Notes: generated by a model not told the origin, from the letters alone. Shown: positions 1-9,301, counted from the stretch's first letter. The stretch is DNA of 64,000 bases from Vaginimicrobium propionicum (GCF_900155645.1 NZ_LT706985.1:930001-994000), one strand, 5' to 3'. Translations and numbers: made by a program.

Positions 1-1232
1 ATGTGAGAGAAGTAGTGGTTTCTGGACACCAAGGTGGCTCTTCACTAGACATCTTGTCCGGCGTAGTAGCTGGTAACTTCTCCGCCTTCTGGATTGGCCT
101 GGCGATCGTCGCGCTAATGGGTGTCGCGTCAGTGGTTTCCTCACTGGGGCTTAGTGATTTCATGGTGGCACCGGCGGTGTTCGCATTCGGCCTGGTAGCT
201 TTCGGCTTCCTAGGTATGGGGCCAGTAACTATTGCTGTTGACTCCTATGGGCCAGTTACTGACAATGCTCAATCTGTCTACGAATTGTCCACTATCGAAG
301 ACATTGACGGCATCGAGGATGAGATCAAGAAGGATTTCGGATTCGACGTCAAGTGGGAGAACGCTAAGCGCTTCCTAGAGGAGAACGATGGTGCTGGTAA
401 CACCTTCAAGGCGACCGCTAAGCCGGTACTCATCGGCACCGCGGTAGTGGGCGCTACCACCATGATTTTCTCGATCATTATGACGCTGACAGATCGTGAC
501 CCATTTGGCACAATGGGCATGAACCTGTCGTTGTTAAACCCTGGTCTATTGCTTGGCTTAATCACCGGCGGTTGCATTGTCTACTGGTTCTCCGGCGCAT
601 CAATGCAAGCTGTTACTACCGGCGCCTACCGAGCGGTCGAGTTTATTAAAGCGAACATCAAATTGGATGGTATTACCAAGGCTTCGGCTGCCGACTCGAA
701 ACGAGTTGTCCAGATTTGCACGCAATATGCACAAAAAGGCATGTTGAATATCTTCCTTGGCGTATTCTTCTCAACTTTGGCATTCGCTTTCATTGACCAA
801 TGGTTCTTCATCGGTTATTTGATTTCGATAGCTATCTTCGGACTTTTCCAAGCTATCTATATGGCTAATGCTGGTGGCTCCTGGGACAACGCCAAGAAGA
901 TTGTTGAAGTTGATCTAGACGCTAAAGGCACTGCACTTCACGATGCAGCTGTCGTTGGTGACACTGTTGGTGACCCATTCAAGGACACCAGCTCGGTTTC
1001 TCTTAACCCAATCATCAAGTTCTCTACGCTATTTGGGTTACTAGCCGTTGAGTTGGCAGTGTCCTTGCGTGCAGATAATCCTGTCTTGGTTGGCGTTTGC
1101 GCACTGGTTTTCCTCCTCGTGGCATTGTTCTACGTCTACCGTTCCTTCTATGGAATGCGTACCGGCCTTGATTTGGACGAGGTTGCCAAGGCGCTAGAGA
1201 AAGAAAAGGAATCGCTTCCAGAGCTGAACTGA
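1..1232 (+). CDS. hppA: Membrane-bound proton/sodium pyrophosphatase, C-terminal part
   Basis: C-terminal 409 residues of an ion-pumping membrane pyrophosphatase, which uses PPi hydrolysis to drive ions across the cytoplasmic membrane. The frame is open at the window edge, so the 5' end lies outside. Seen: DSYGPVTDNA (about residue 80), GNTFKATAKP (132), NAGGSWDNAKK (289) and GDPFKDTSSVSLNP (323), which are substrate-site signatures of the family, plus several hydrophobic segments. The Lys in GNTFKA sits where K+-dependent members have Ala, so the enzyme is probably K+-independent. The long acidic stretch between the first two motifs (about residues 95-130) and the wording TAKPVLIGTA resemble the divergent Na+-regulated H+-pumping clade known from Chlorobium and Cellulomonas; assignment to that clade is an inference. 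Confidence 0.95.
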   Translation, partial: VREVVVSGHQGGSSLDILSGVVAGNFSAFWIGLAIVALMGVASVVSSLGLSDFMVAPAVFAFGLVAFGFLGMGPVTIAVDSYGPVTDNAQSVYELSTIEDIDGIEDEIKKDFGFDVKWENAKRFLEENDGAGNTFKATAKPVLIGTAVVGATTMIFSIIMTLTDRDPFGTMGMNLSLLNPGLLLGLITGGCIVYWFSGASMQAVTTGAYRAVEFIKANIKLDGITKASAADSKRVVQICTQYAQKGMLNIFLGVFFSTLAFAFIDQWFFIGYLISIAIFGLFQAIYMANAGGSWDNAKKIVEVDLDAKGTALHDAAVVGDTVGDPFKDTSSVSLNPIIKFSTLFGLLAVELAVSLRADNPVLVGVCALVFLLVALFYVYRSFYGMRTGLDLDEVAKALEKEKESLPELN

Positions 1233-1261
1233 TAGAGCGGTTTGGCTCAAGAGCTAAGAAC

Positions 1262-1310
1262 AGCGTTGGGGTTTAGGCAATAGCATTGCCTAAACCCCAA
1301 CGCTTTATTA
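1262..1310 (+). terminator. Rho-independent terminator after hppA
   Basis: Perfect 20-bp inverted repeat with a 3-base loop (arms 1262-1281 and 1285-1304), followed by TTATTA. It lies 30 bases after the hppA stop codon and separates hppA from the downstream kinase gene. Confidence 0.9.
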
Positions 1311-1436
1311 ATGCTGCGGGTCATCTATATATCAAAAAGACTGCCATGTTTATTTTTATTCATCGAAAAACTGGCCTATCCAACTCAATTTTTTTTAATC
1401 ACGCAAAAGGTGTCACTAACAGATAAGTTTGTGCGT

Positions 1437-2915
1437 ATGGGTTTTGAGATTGGTATCAAAGACGCCCAAGCTCCGCTAGTTATCGGATTGGACGTCGGAT
1501 CAACCGCCAGCCGAGGAATGCTTTACGATGCAGCTGGCCGGCCCGCCGGGTCACGGTCAAAAAAGCCGCATTCATTCACGACCAACCGTGATGGCACCTC
1601 CGCGATCGACGCCGATCAAGTAGTCGACGAGCTAAGCGAGATTATCTGCGATTTAATTAAAGAAGCTAAGGGTCGTCGCATTCAAGGAGTTAGCCTTGAC
1701 ACATTTTCTAGCTCACTAGTTGGGGTAGATAAATCCGGCAATGCCATCACCCCGTGCTTTACCTACGCGGACTCCCGTTGTGCAAGCCAAGTAAAAAGTC
1801 TGCGCGACGAATTGGATGAAGACGAACTGCAGCAGCGCACCGGAGCCAGACTCCATTCTTCCTATTTGCCAGCACGTTTTAGGTGGCTGAGACAAGAGTG
1901 TCCAGACCTTTTTGAAAAGGCGGATCGCTGGATAGCGTTAGGGGCTTATGTATTCCTTAAACTCACAGGAGAGGCCGTAATCGGCACCTCAGCAGCAGCT
2001 TGGACGGGTTTGCTAAACCGAGCTACTGGCGATTGGGACGACCAGATTCTTGATCTTCTAGATCTTGATAAAGCGAAACTTTCTCGCATACTCAACCCAA
2101 ATGAACCGCTATTCCCTAGTCAACATAATTGGGACGAATTACGCGGCGCCGCCTGGTTTGCCCCGGTTGCTGACGGACACGCAGCGAATCTAGGGGCTGG
2201 CGCTGTTGGCGTCGGCGAACTCGTGTGTACATTGGCTACTTCAGGGGCGGCTCGCGTCATCATAGATGATCCGGTAGGTTCAGCGTTGAAACCTATTCCG
2301 TCTGGCTTATGGTGCTACCGTCTAGACGCTAACACCAGTCTCTTAGGCGGAGCCATGAATGACTGTGGGCGCGCCTTCACCTGGGCGGAACGCGAATTCA
2401 CCGAGGTAGTTAAGGGCGGTGACGAGGCGCTACTTAGAGCTGACCCGTCCCCTCATTCCCCAGTAGTGTTGCCATTTTTCACCGGAGAACGATCTACGGG
2501 TTGGCGAGGAGATGCTCGAGTAGTGATGTCTGGCATATCTTTCTCGACCAGTGGAAGCGACATTTTCCGTGGAGTTATGGAAGGCGTTGGACTGCAATAT
2601 TTACGCATTATCAACCAACTACGCCAAGTGGCTGGGAACTTGGATGCTGCGCGCACTGCCGGATCTATGACCCGTAACCTGCCAGGAATCGTGACATTAC
2701 TAGCGGACGTCATGCAAATGGAGTTAACTCCGGTTACTATTAAACGCTCGACCTTGCACGGCACAGCTCTACTGGCGTTAGACACTTTGGCTCCCGATGT
2801 TGAACGAGCAAAAGTTGATGTCGGAGAAGTTGCAAAGCCTCGTCCAGAAAATGCCGAGCACTATAGGAAACTTATGGAAACAGCGGACGAAATGTACGCC
2901 AGTTTCTATGGTTAG
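1437..2915 (+). CDS. FGGY-family carbohydrate kinase, probably gluconokinase
   Basis: Sugar kinase of the FGGY/actin-like ATPase fold, about 492 residues. The N-terminal phosphate loop IGLDVGSTASRG, the DSR motif (YADSRCASQ), the substrate region TGARLHSSYLPARFRWL and the late GGAMNDCG and GERSTGW segments fit bacterial FGGY gluconokinases better than xylulokinases or glycerol kinases. The substrate is inferred from these motifs and from neighbouring pentose-phosphate genes. The frame stays open upstream to 1311, but that part is AT-rich and unlike the family; ATG 1437 (or GTG 1431) places the phosphate loop at the usual distance. No ribosome binding site is visible; a TAAGTT hexamer at 1424-1429 suggests a leaderless or near-leaderless start. 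Confidence 0.8.
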   Translation: MGFEIGIKDAQAPLVIGLDVGSTASRGMLYDAAGRPAGSRSKKPHSFTTNRDGTSAIDADQVVDELSEIICDLIKEAKGRRIQGVSLDTFSSSLVGVDKSGNAITPCFTYADSRCASQVKSLRDELDEDELQQRTGARLHSSYLPARFRWLRQECPDLFEKADRWIALGAYVFLKLTGEAVIGTSAAAWTGLLNRATGDWDDQILDLLDLDKAKLSRILNPNEPLFPSQHNWDELRGAAWFAPVADGHAANLGAGAVGVGELVCTLATSGAARVIIDDPVGSALKPIPSGLWCYRLDANTSLLGGAMNDCGRAFTWAEREFTEVVKGGDEALLRADPSPHSPVVLPFFTGERSTGWRGDARVVMSGISFSTSGSDIFRGVMEGVGLQYLRIINQLRQVAGNLDAARTAGSMTRNLPGIVTLLADVMQMELTPVTIKRSTLHGTALLALDTLAPDVERAKVDVGEVAKPRPENAEHYRKLMETADEMYASFYG

Positions 2916-2981
2916 AAATAGCTATCCGACTACCGAGAAGGCGCGGCTTAAGTCCGCATTTTAATAGAAGTAAGGAATTGA

Positions 2982-4085
2982 ATGAACAAGAATCTTAAAG
3001 CACTCCACGATGCTGGAATTTCTATTTGGTTGGATGACCTGTCCCGTCAGCGTATTGATTCTGGTGAGTTAGCCGAGATGATTACCGATTCTTCGGTAAC
3101 AGGTGTCACTACAAACCCAACTATTTTCGCGGCTGCTTTCAAAGACATGTCGGTTTATGGGGATAAGTTACGCGAACTCAAAGCCTCTGGAGCTGACGTA
3201 GAAGAAGTTATCCGGCAGTTGATGAGCGCTGACGTACGCGACGCTTGTAAGGTCTTCGACGATATTTTCGTCAAGTCGGCTGGCTACGATGGTCGAGTTT
3301 CCATTGAGGTCTCCCCCGAGTTAGCAAACGAAACCCAGCCCACCATTGACCAGGCCAAAGTGTTGCACGATCTTGTTGGCGCTCAGAATGTGCTCATTAA
3401 GATTCCGGCGACCAAGGCTGGTTTGCCAGCTATTCGCCAAACCATAGCTGCTGGCATTTCAGTTAACGTCACCCTCATTTTCAGTATTGAGCGTTACCGC
3501 GAAGTAACGGAGGCCTATATCGCTGGCCTAGAGGATGCCGCAAAAGCTGGCAAGGACTTGTCGAAGATCCACTCAGTAGCTTCTTTCTTTGTCTCTCGTG
3601 TGGATACGGAGATTGACGCGCGGCTGGAGGCTATCGGCACTGACCAGGCGAAAGCACTGCGCGGTAAGGCTGCGGTGGCTAACGCCCGGCTAGCCTTTGA
3701 GGCCTATGAGGAGATCTTCAGCTCTGAGCGTTTCAAGGCTCTTGAATCCAAGGGCGCTAACGTGCAGCGTCCGTTGTGGGCCTCGACCGGCGTCAAGAAT
3801 CCGGATTACCCAGACACCCTATATGTGAGCGAATTGATTGCTAAGCCGTGCGTAAACACTATGCCAGGCGCTACCATGAGCGCTTTCGCTGATCACGGTG
3901 AAGTTAAAGGTGACACCATTACCGCTAACTACGCTGACGCCCACAAAGTGCTAGAAGATGTCGCCGCTATTGGCGTCAACCTCGACGATGTCTACGTCAA
4001 ATTAGAAGACGAAGGCGTTGAGAAGTTCATCGTTAGCTGGCATGAGCTAGTTGATGGGGTTAAAGAAGCCCTCGCCAAGGCATAA
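2982..4085 (+). CDS. tal: Transaldolase
   Basis: Transaldolase of the non-oxidative pentose phosphate pathway, moving a dihydroxyacetone unit between sugar phosphates in the cytoplasm. Its 367 residues match the longer actinobacterial and cyanobacterial type. Seen: SSVTGVTTNPTIF near residue 37, the Schiff-base lysine segment NVLIKIPATKAG near 136, and the late MPGATMSAFADHG stretch. AAGGA lies about seven bases before the ATG. It follows the kinase by 66 bases and ends in a strong terminator, so kinase and tal may share a transcript. Confidence 0.96.
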   Translation: MNKNLKALHDAGISIWLDDLSRQRIDSGELAEMITDSSVTGVTTNPTIFAAAFKDMSVYGDKLRELKASGADVEEVIRQLMSADVRDACKVFDDIFVKSAGYDGRVSIEVSPELANETQPTIDQAKVLHDLVGAQNVLIKIPATKAGLPAIRQTIAAGISVNVTLIFSIERYREVTEAYIAGLEDAAKAGKDLSKIHSVASFFVSRVDTEIDARLEAIGTDQAKALRGKAAVANARLAFEAYEEIFSSERFKALESKGANVQRPLWASTGVKNPDYPDTLYVSELIAKPCVNTMPGATMSAFADHGEVKGDTITANYADAHKVLEDVAAIGVNLDDVYVKLEDEGVEKFIVSWHELVDGVKEALAKA

Positions 4086-4104
4086 CCTGAGCTAAAAAGT
4101 AATT

Positions 4105-4142
4105 CCGGCGGGCGAAATTTAGTGTTTCGTCCGCCGGTTTTT
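4105..4142 (+). terminator. Rho-independent terminator after tal
   Basis: G+C-rich inverted repeat: CCGGCGG(G)CGAAA pairs with TTTCG(T)CCGCCGG, followed by five T residues, 20 bases after the tal stop codon. Confidence 0.9.
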
Positions 4143-4270
4143 CGTGCTCGGGTCATGTAGTGAAGCTATCAATGGGTTTTCTTTGGCTTTGGCTGGCTTA
4201 GTGAGCCAAAACATTTTTAACGCTCAAGGCTTGAAAAATCAGCACTCTAAAATCTTGTCAGATTATTCGA

Positions 4271-4282
4271 TAGACTCGTGGA
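4271..4282 (+). promoter_or_regulatory. Leaderless promoter -10 box for pgl
   Basis: TAGACT at 4271-4276 ends exactly six bases before the pgl ATG, and there is no Shine-Dalgarno sequence. This is the standard actinobacterial layout for a transcript starting at the A of the start codon. Confidence 0.6.
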
Positions 4283-5035
4283 ATGGCCGATTTGGAAGAA
4301 GCAACCAACGTTAGGGTGCATCGTTACCCCGATGAAATCGGTCTAACCCGAGGGATGGCCGGGCAGTTAGCGAAACGGCTGAGCCAGCTCTCCCCCGCGC
4401 CTGAGGGTAAAATTAACCTCGGCTTATCTGGCGGCGAAAGTGCTAACCAGATGTATCGCGCACTAGCAAATCTGTGGACAGCAGCAGATATTGACTCTAG
4501 CGCAGTGGAATTATGGTGGACGAGTGAGCGTTACGTGCCAAGTACAGACGCTAGACGCAATTCCACCCAGGCTTTGGCAGCATTAGCTGGCTCTGTTGAC
4601 GTCATACCTGCTCAGACCCACGCCATGCCTAGCCCAACAAGCACCTCAGACCCAGACCAGGCCGCAATGAGCTATGCCCAAGAATTAGGAAATCGTAGAT
4701 TCGATATTTGCCTGTTAACCTTGGCTGAAGATGGTCACATCGCCGATCTATATGCCGGAGGCTCCGGTCTAAGTGACCAAACTGTAAGCGTTATTGGTGT
4801 AGTAAACGCCCCTAATGAGCCTAAAGAACGCATCACCTGCACCCTACAGACAATCAATGATTCCACCGAAGTTTGGGTACTAGCTAGCGGTTATTCCCGT
4901 GCAGATGCAGTGGTTGAGGCTTTGAGGCCAGGATCTAAACTGCCCGCAGGCCTAGTGCGCGGCCGGAAAGTGACCCACTGGTTTGTTGACGAGCGAGCAG
5001 CGTCCAAACTTCTCTACCACACCTGCAATCTCTAG
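4283..5035 (+). CDS. pgl: 6-phosphogluconolactonase (DevB/Pgl type)
   Basis: Hydrolyses 6-phosphogluconolactone to 6-phosphogluconate in the oxidative pentose phosphate pathway. The 250 residues have the usual family length and order: INLGLSGGESAN near residue 45, WWTSERYVP near 75, NSTQAL, and the LLTLAEDGHIADLYAGG stretch near 150. Compared with typical members the 'GDERFVP' motif reads TSERYVP, with Ser in place of the usual Asp, and 'SGGSTP' reads SGGESAN, so the enzyme is divergent. zwf and opcA, which usually lie between tal and pgl in actinobacteria, are absent here. The gene appears leaderless. Its 3' end stops six bases short of the convergent glucosidase. Confidence 0.85.
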   Translation: MADLEEATNVRVHRYPDEIGLTRGMAGQLAKRLSQLSPAPEGKINLGLSGGESANQMYRALANLWTAADIDSSAVELWWTSERYVPSTDARRNSTQALAALAGSVDVIPAQTHAMPSPTSTSDPDQAAMSYAQELGNRRFDICLLTLAEDGHIADLYAGGSGLSDQTVSVIGVVNAPNEPKERITCTLQTINDSTEVWVLASGYSRADAVVEALRPGSKLPAGLVRGRKVTHWFVDERAASKLLYHTCNL

Positions 5036-5041
5036 GTCAGC

Positions 5042-6670
5042 CTAGCGGTACCAAATCGTTGTTTCTGCGGGAAGAACATCACTAACCTCGCCAGAGGACA
5101 ACAGAATCTGCCCGTCGGGTATCCCTATCGGATTCACCCCAAAATTAGACAGCACCCGCCACCCGTTCGGACGTGAAAACGCCAGCACATCTGGGCTGCC
5201 CGTTTCCTCCCAGGTCAGGGACTCGTGAGTCAATAGTTCGCGACGTAACTTTAGCGCCTGGCGATATAGGCGCAGCGTGGAGCCAGGGGTTTGTTCCTCA
5301 GTCTGGACGCTGTAACCACTAAACCACAGCGGCTGTGGCAGGTGAGACCCTGCCGTCCCAAAACCGTAAGATGGCCCGCTTCTCGTCCACGGCAGCGGGA
5401 CTCGGCAGCCATCGCGACCGATGTCAACCCCCCGGTGGCGGAAAAACGTGGGATCTTGGCGATCTTTGTCGCTTATCTCAGCGACTTCTTGCAGCCCCAA
5501 CTCTTCACCTTGGTACAGGTAAACCGCCCCAGGTAGCGCCAACAACAGCAGAGTCGCTGCCCTAGCACGCCGCAAGCCTTTAGCCGCATCAATAAGCACT
5601 GGGTCACCGCCAGATAGCAGCCAGTCACCACCATGCTTGCGCACTGGCTGACCGTTGGCGTCTAAGCCTGGATAAGCAGTTCCGTACCGGCTGGCGTGAC
5701 GGACAGTGTCATGGTTATTTAGCACCCACGTTACTGAAGAGCCTGATGTTCTAGCGACCTCTAGGCATTCGTCAATAATCGTCTTGAACCTGTCAGCCGA
5801 ATAGTCACTGTGTTGCAAATCAAAGAAAAACGCCTGACCCAGGGTATCTGGGGAAGCGTAGAGCGGCACGCGGGAGGGCGGCACGTCAGCTTCGGCAACC
5901 GCTGTGCGAGGTGGGTCATAAGAGTTGAAAACTTCTCGCCACTCTGCGTAGATATCGCGTAATTCATCGCGATCAACTAAGGGATGATGACCGTCTCGCG
6001 GCCTGGCCTCTAACTCTGCCTTGGACGGCAGCGGCAAGCTCATGTCTTTGGCTAGGAAGTGAGCGGCGTCCACCCGGAAACCATCTACCCCGAGATCTGC
6101 CCAGAATCGCAGTGTGTCTAGGAAATCTTGGCGTACCTCGGGGTTATCCCAGTTCAAATCTGGTTGTTCGACAGCGAACGTGTGCAGATACCATTGGCCG
6201 TCTGGCACTTGGGTCCAGGCGGATCCGCCAAAAGCTGACTGCCAATCGCTCGGCGGCTGATTGCCGTCCGACCCATCGAAGAAATGGTATCTGGCGCGCT
6301 CGCGGGAACCGGGCTCAGAGTTAACCGCAGCCACAAACCACGGGTGTTTATTTGACGTGTGGTTCGGGACGATGTCTATCACTACCCGAATGCCACGCTC
6401 ATGTAATGCTGTCACCAGGTCGCGAAATTGCGCTAGCGTACCGATGCGTGGATCAACATCGCGATAGTCAATCACGTCATATCCGCCATCAGCTAGTTCT
6501 GACGGATAAAAGGGGCTTAGCCACACCGCGTCGATATTTAGGCATGCCAAATAATCAATACGCGAGGCAATGCCAGCCAAATCCCCGATGCCGTCAGCAT
6601 TAGAGTCAGCGAAGCTGCGCGGATAAATCTGGTAGACAACACCTTGACGCCACCAATCTGCGTCTGACAA
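5042..6670 (-). CDS. GH13 alpha-glucosidase, alpha-1,4-type signature
   Basis: Cytoplasmic GH13 exo-glucosidase of 542 residues. Conserved regions in order: DIVPNHTS, GFRVDAAHF (catalytic Asp nucleophile), AVAEADV (general acid Glu) and VLNNHDTVRH. The residue after the nucleophile Asp is Ala, as in family members that favour alpha-1,4 links (maltase-like), in contrast to the Val of the neighbouring paralogue. Translation seems to start at TTG 6670, which has AAGGAAGGA about eight bases upstream. It is the last gene of the sugar operon, 15 bases after the other glucosidase, and it converges on pgl with a six-base gap. Confidence 0.9.
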   Translation of the reverse strand: MSDADWWRQGVVYQIYPRSFADSNADGIGDLAGIASRIDYLACLNIDAVWLSPFYPSELADGGYDVIDYRDVDPRIGTLAQFRDLVTALHERGIRVVIDIVPNHTSNKHPWFVAAVNSEPGSRERARYHFFDGSDGNQPPSDWQSAFGGSAWTQVPDGQWYLHTFAVEQPDLNWDNPEVRQDFLDTLRFWADLGVDGFRVDAAHFLAKDMSLPLPSKAELEARPRDGHHPLVDRDELRDIYAEWREVFNSYDPPRTAVAEADVPPSRVPLYASPDTLGQAFFFDLQHSDYSADRFKTIIDECLEVARTSGSSVTWVLNNHDTVRHASRYGTAYPGLDANGQPVRKHGGDWLLSGGDPVLIDAAKGLRRARAATLLLLALPGAVYLYQGEELGLQEVAEISDKDRQDPTFFRHRGVDIGRDGCRVPLPWTRSGPSYGFGTAGSHLPQPLWFSGYSVQTEEQTPGSTLRLYRQALKLRRELLTHESLTWEETGSPDVLAFSRPNGWRVLSNFGVNPIGIPDGQILLSSGEVSDVLPAETTIWYR

Positions 6671-6685
6671 GGCGATAATCCTTCC

Positions 6686-8407
6686 TTAAGCGTTCTTGAA
6701 AGACAAAATTCGAGATTCCCAGGGCGCCAAATAATCCGGTGCATTATCGGCATGGGTGCCCAGTACCAGTTCGCCGCCGTTAAGATCCGGCAGGTCGTTT
6801 GGAATAGCCGCCCGCTTAGACGAACAATTAGCTAAAACTAATAAGGTCCGGTCGCCGAGAGTACGGGTAAATGCCCAAATTTGTTCGTGTTCCGCCAGCA
6901 GCAATTCAAAACGCCCTTCACGCACCACCTCGGATTCGTGGCGCAGTTTAATGAGTGCCTGGTAGTGCTTGAATACCGAGTTCGGGTCTTGACGAGCCGC
7001 TTTGGCATTTATCTTCGGGTAATTTGGGTTGGGCTTAAACCATGGTTCACCGTTGGTGAATCCAGCATTGTCCGACTCGTCCCATTGCATTGGGGTGCGG
7101 GCATGATCGCGACTCTTAGCAGCCAGCGAGGTCAATATCTCAGCCTCGGGTTTGCCGGCAGCCAGCGCTAAGCGGTAATAGTTGAGCGATTCCACATCGC
7201 GATAGTCGTCAATACGGGCGAAGGGCACATTAGTCATGCCTATCTCTTCACCTTGGTAAATAAATGGGGTGCCTTTGTGCATGTGCAAGACCGTAGCCAA
7301 GGTTTTCGCGGAATTGACCCGGTGCTCATCGCTGTCATCACCGAAGCGAGACACCACGCGCGGCTGATCATGGTTATCCCAATAGAGGGAGTTCCAGCCG
7401 ACATCGGCCAATCCGTCCTGCCAGGCAGCAAGGTTCTTTTTCAAATCTGGTAGATGAAGCTTGGCCAAGTCCCATTTGGTGCCCTGGTCAGCCTGATCAA
7501 GGGTTACGTGCTCAAAAGTGAAAACCATGTTCAGCTCGTGCCGATCACTGCCAGTAATTCTCTTGGCAACCTCAATAGTGGCACCTGGAGTTTCACCAAC
7601 AGTCATCAAATTTTCGCGTTCTAAACCGACTTCCCGATTCATCTCGGCAAGAAATTCGTCCAGCCGAGGCCCATTGACTATATCCCGCTCTTTCGCACCT
7701 TCAGGTGCTAGCGGCCCACCACTGGTTAGACTGTCGGGTTTAGAAATCATGTTGATGACGTCCATGCGGAAACCGTCGACCCCGCGAGCAACCCACCAGC
7801 GCATCATCTCGTAGACAGCCTGGCGAACCTCAGGGTTTTCCCAGTTCAGATCTGGCTGACCTGGGCTGAAAGCACCCAAGTAATATTGCCCGCTAACTTC
7901 GTCGAAATTCCAGGCTGAGGGGCTAAACGCCGCCGGGGAAGCATCTGGCTCAGCGCCGGGCGCACCTGGGGTGCAGCCAGGCTTCGCATCACGCCAGTAA
8001 TACCAATCTCGTTTGTCCGAGTTCGTCTCACGCGAGGAAATAAACCACTCATGCTTATTGGACGTGTGGTTGACGACTAAATCCATCATGATTTTGATGC
8101 CTAAACGATGAGCTTTGGCAATCAATTCGTCAATGTCTTTTAGTGCCCCGAAGATAGGGTCAATATCGCGATAGTCAGAAATGTCATAGCCGTTATCGAC
8201 CTGCGGCGAACGGTATACCGGGGAGAGCCAAACCACGTCCACCCCCAAATCAGCAAGGTAATCCAGCCGAGCCGTGATGCCCGGTATATCGCCTATCCCG
8301 TCGTCATTCGAGTCTTGAAATGAACGCGGATATATCTGGTAGACGACCGCGCTGCGCCACCAATCTTTGTGCCTGGAAATAACGTTACTATTTGGTGATG
8401 AAAGCAT
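6686..8407 (-). CDS. GH13 oligo-1,6-glucosidase / alpha-glucosidase
   Basis: GH13 subfamily-31-like enzyme of 573 residues acting on short alpha-glucosides imported by the adjacent transporter. Seen in order: WWRSAVVYQIYPRSF near the N-terminus, DLVVNHTSNKH, GFRMDVINM (nucleophile Asp), VGETPG (acid Glu), WDNHDQPR, and ARTPMQWD. Val directly after the nucleophile is the residue linked by work on isomaltases to alpha-1,6 specificity. TAGGAG precedes the ATG. A segment at about residues 145-165 (PGCTPGAPGAEPDASPAAFS) is Pro/Ala-rich compared with the usual loop. Confidence 0.92.
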   Translation of the reverse strand: MLSSPNSNVISRHKDWWRSAVVYQIYPRSFQDSNDDGIGDIPGITARLDYLADLGVDVVWLSPVYRSPQVDNGYDISDYRDIDPIFGALKDIDELIAKAHRLGIKIMMDLVVNHTSNKHEWFISSRETNSDKRDWYYWRDAKPGCTPGAPGAEPDASPAAFSPSAWNFDEVSGQYYLGAFSPGQPDLNWENPEVRQAVYEMMRWWVARGVDGFRMDVINMISKPDSLTSGGPLAPEGAKERDIVNGPRLDEFLAEMNREVGLERENLMTVGETPGATIEVAKRITGSDRHELNMVFTFEHVTLDQADQGTKWDLAKLHLPDLKKNLAAWQDGLADVGWNSLYWDNHDQPRVVSRFGDDSDEHRVNSAKTLATVLHMHKGTPFIYQGEEIGMTNVPFARIDDYRDVESLNYYRLALAAGKPEAEILTSLAAKSRDHARTPMQWDESDNAGFTNGEPWFKPNPNYPKINAKAARQDPNSVFKHYQALIKLRHESEVVREGRFELLLAEHEQIWAFTRTLGDRTLLVLANCSSKRAAIPNDLPDLNGGELVLGTHADNAPDYLAPWESRILSFKNA

Positions 8408-8443
8408 GAATCACTCCTACCAGTTGGGTGGCACTCAATCAAC

Positions 8444-9301
8444 TTAGCCCTTGACAGCTCCCTGGGTAACGCCGGCAATCACCCAACGCTGGGCAAATAG
8501 GTAAGCCAGCAATGCGGGAGCCATAGCCATTAAATAGGACGCGAAAGCGACGTTATAGCTGTTCGAGAACTGCGTCTGGAACAAATTTTGACGCACTGGC
8601 AAGGTCTGCAAAGCGGGGTCTGAAATGATCAGGGACGGCATCATGAAGTCGTTCCACGCATATAGGAAAGCAAAGATTCCAACCGTCGCACTCATCGGTG
8701 CCAGCAGGGGAAAAATTAACTGCCAAAAGGTTTGCCAGGTACTCGCCCCGTCAATTCTTGCAGACTCCTCAATCTCGACCGGGATAGAACGCAAGAAAGC
8801 CGTGAATAATAGCACCGAGAAACTCAGCTGGAACATCGTTGCCAAGATAATCACACCGACCGGGTTGTCTAGACCAACTCGTCCGGTTAACTGAATCTGC
8901 GGTAGTGCAACCACCGGGAAGGGAATGAACATTGCCGCTAACAGATAGAAGAAAGACCACTTAAAGAGGCGTTTATCCCAATTTCTGACAATCGCGTAGG
9001 ACGCGAACGCCGCCAAGAAAATCGTTAATATCACGGTTCCGGCCGTCACGAATAGCGAGACTCCAGCACCAACCGGGAACTTCGTTAGTTTCCAGGCGGC
9101 CACGAACCCTTCAAAAGAGAACGGGTTCGGTAGCGAAAAAGCATTCCCGTCTACCGCTTGATTGGTTGTCTTAAAGGCCATGGCGATGGTGACATACATG
9201 GGAAGCAGCACCGTAATGGTGCACAAAATCAGAATGATGGTTTTAGAAAAACTGTATCTGTCTTTCTTAATTTTCACGTTTTCGAGTGTTGAAGCGGACA
9301 T
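8444..9301 (-). CDS. Sugar ABC transporter permease, MalG type
   Basis: Inner-membrane permease of the carbohydrate uptake-1 family, 285 residues with six predicted membrane segments. The EAA-type cytoplasmic loop that contacts the ATPase is visible as ESARIDGASTWQTFWQLIFPLLAP near residue 180. Its ATG overlaps the stop codon of the upstream permease by one base (TAATG), so translation is coupled. It ends 36 bases before the first glucosidase. Confidence 0.93.
   Translation of the reverse strand: MSASTLENVKIKKDRYSFSKTIILILCTITVLLPMYVTIAMAFKTTNQAVDGNAFSLPNPFSFEGFVAAWKLTKFPVGAGVSLFVTAGTVILTIFLAAFASYAIVRNWDKRLFKWSFFYLLAAMFIPFPVVALPQIQLTGRVGLDNPVGVIILATMFQLSFSVLLFTAFLRSIPVEIEESARIDGASTWQTFWQLIFPLLAPMSATVGIFAFLYAWNDFMMPSLIISDPALQTLPVRQNLFQTQFSNSYNVAFASYLMAMAPALLAYLFAQRWVIAGVTQGAVKG

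Noticed and set aside
5291-8052. Plus-strand open frames opposite the two GH13 genes
   Set aside because: They are mirror frames of long conserved coding regions and have no recognisable content.
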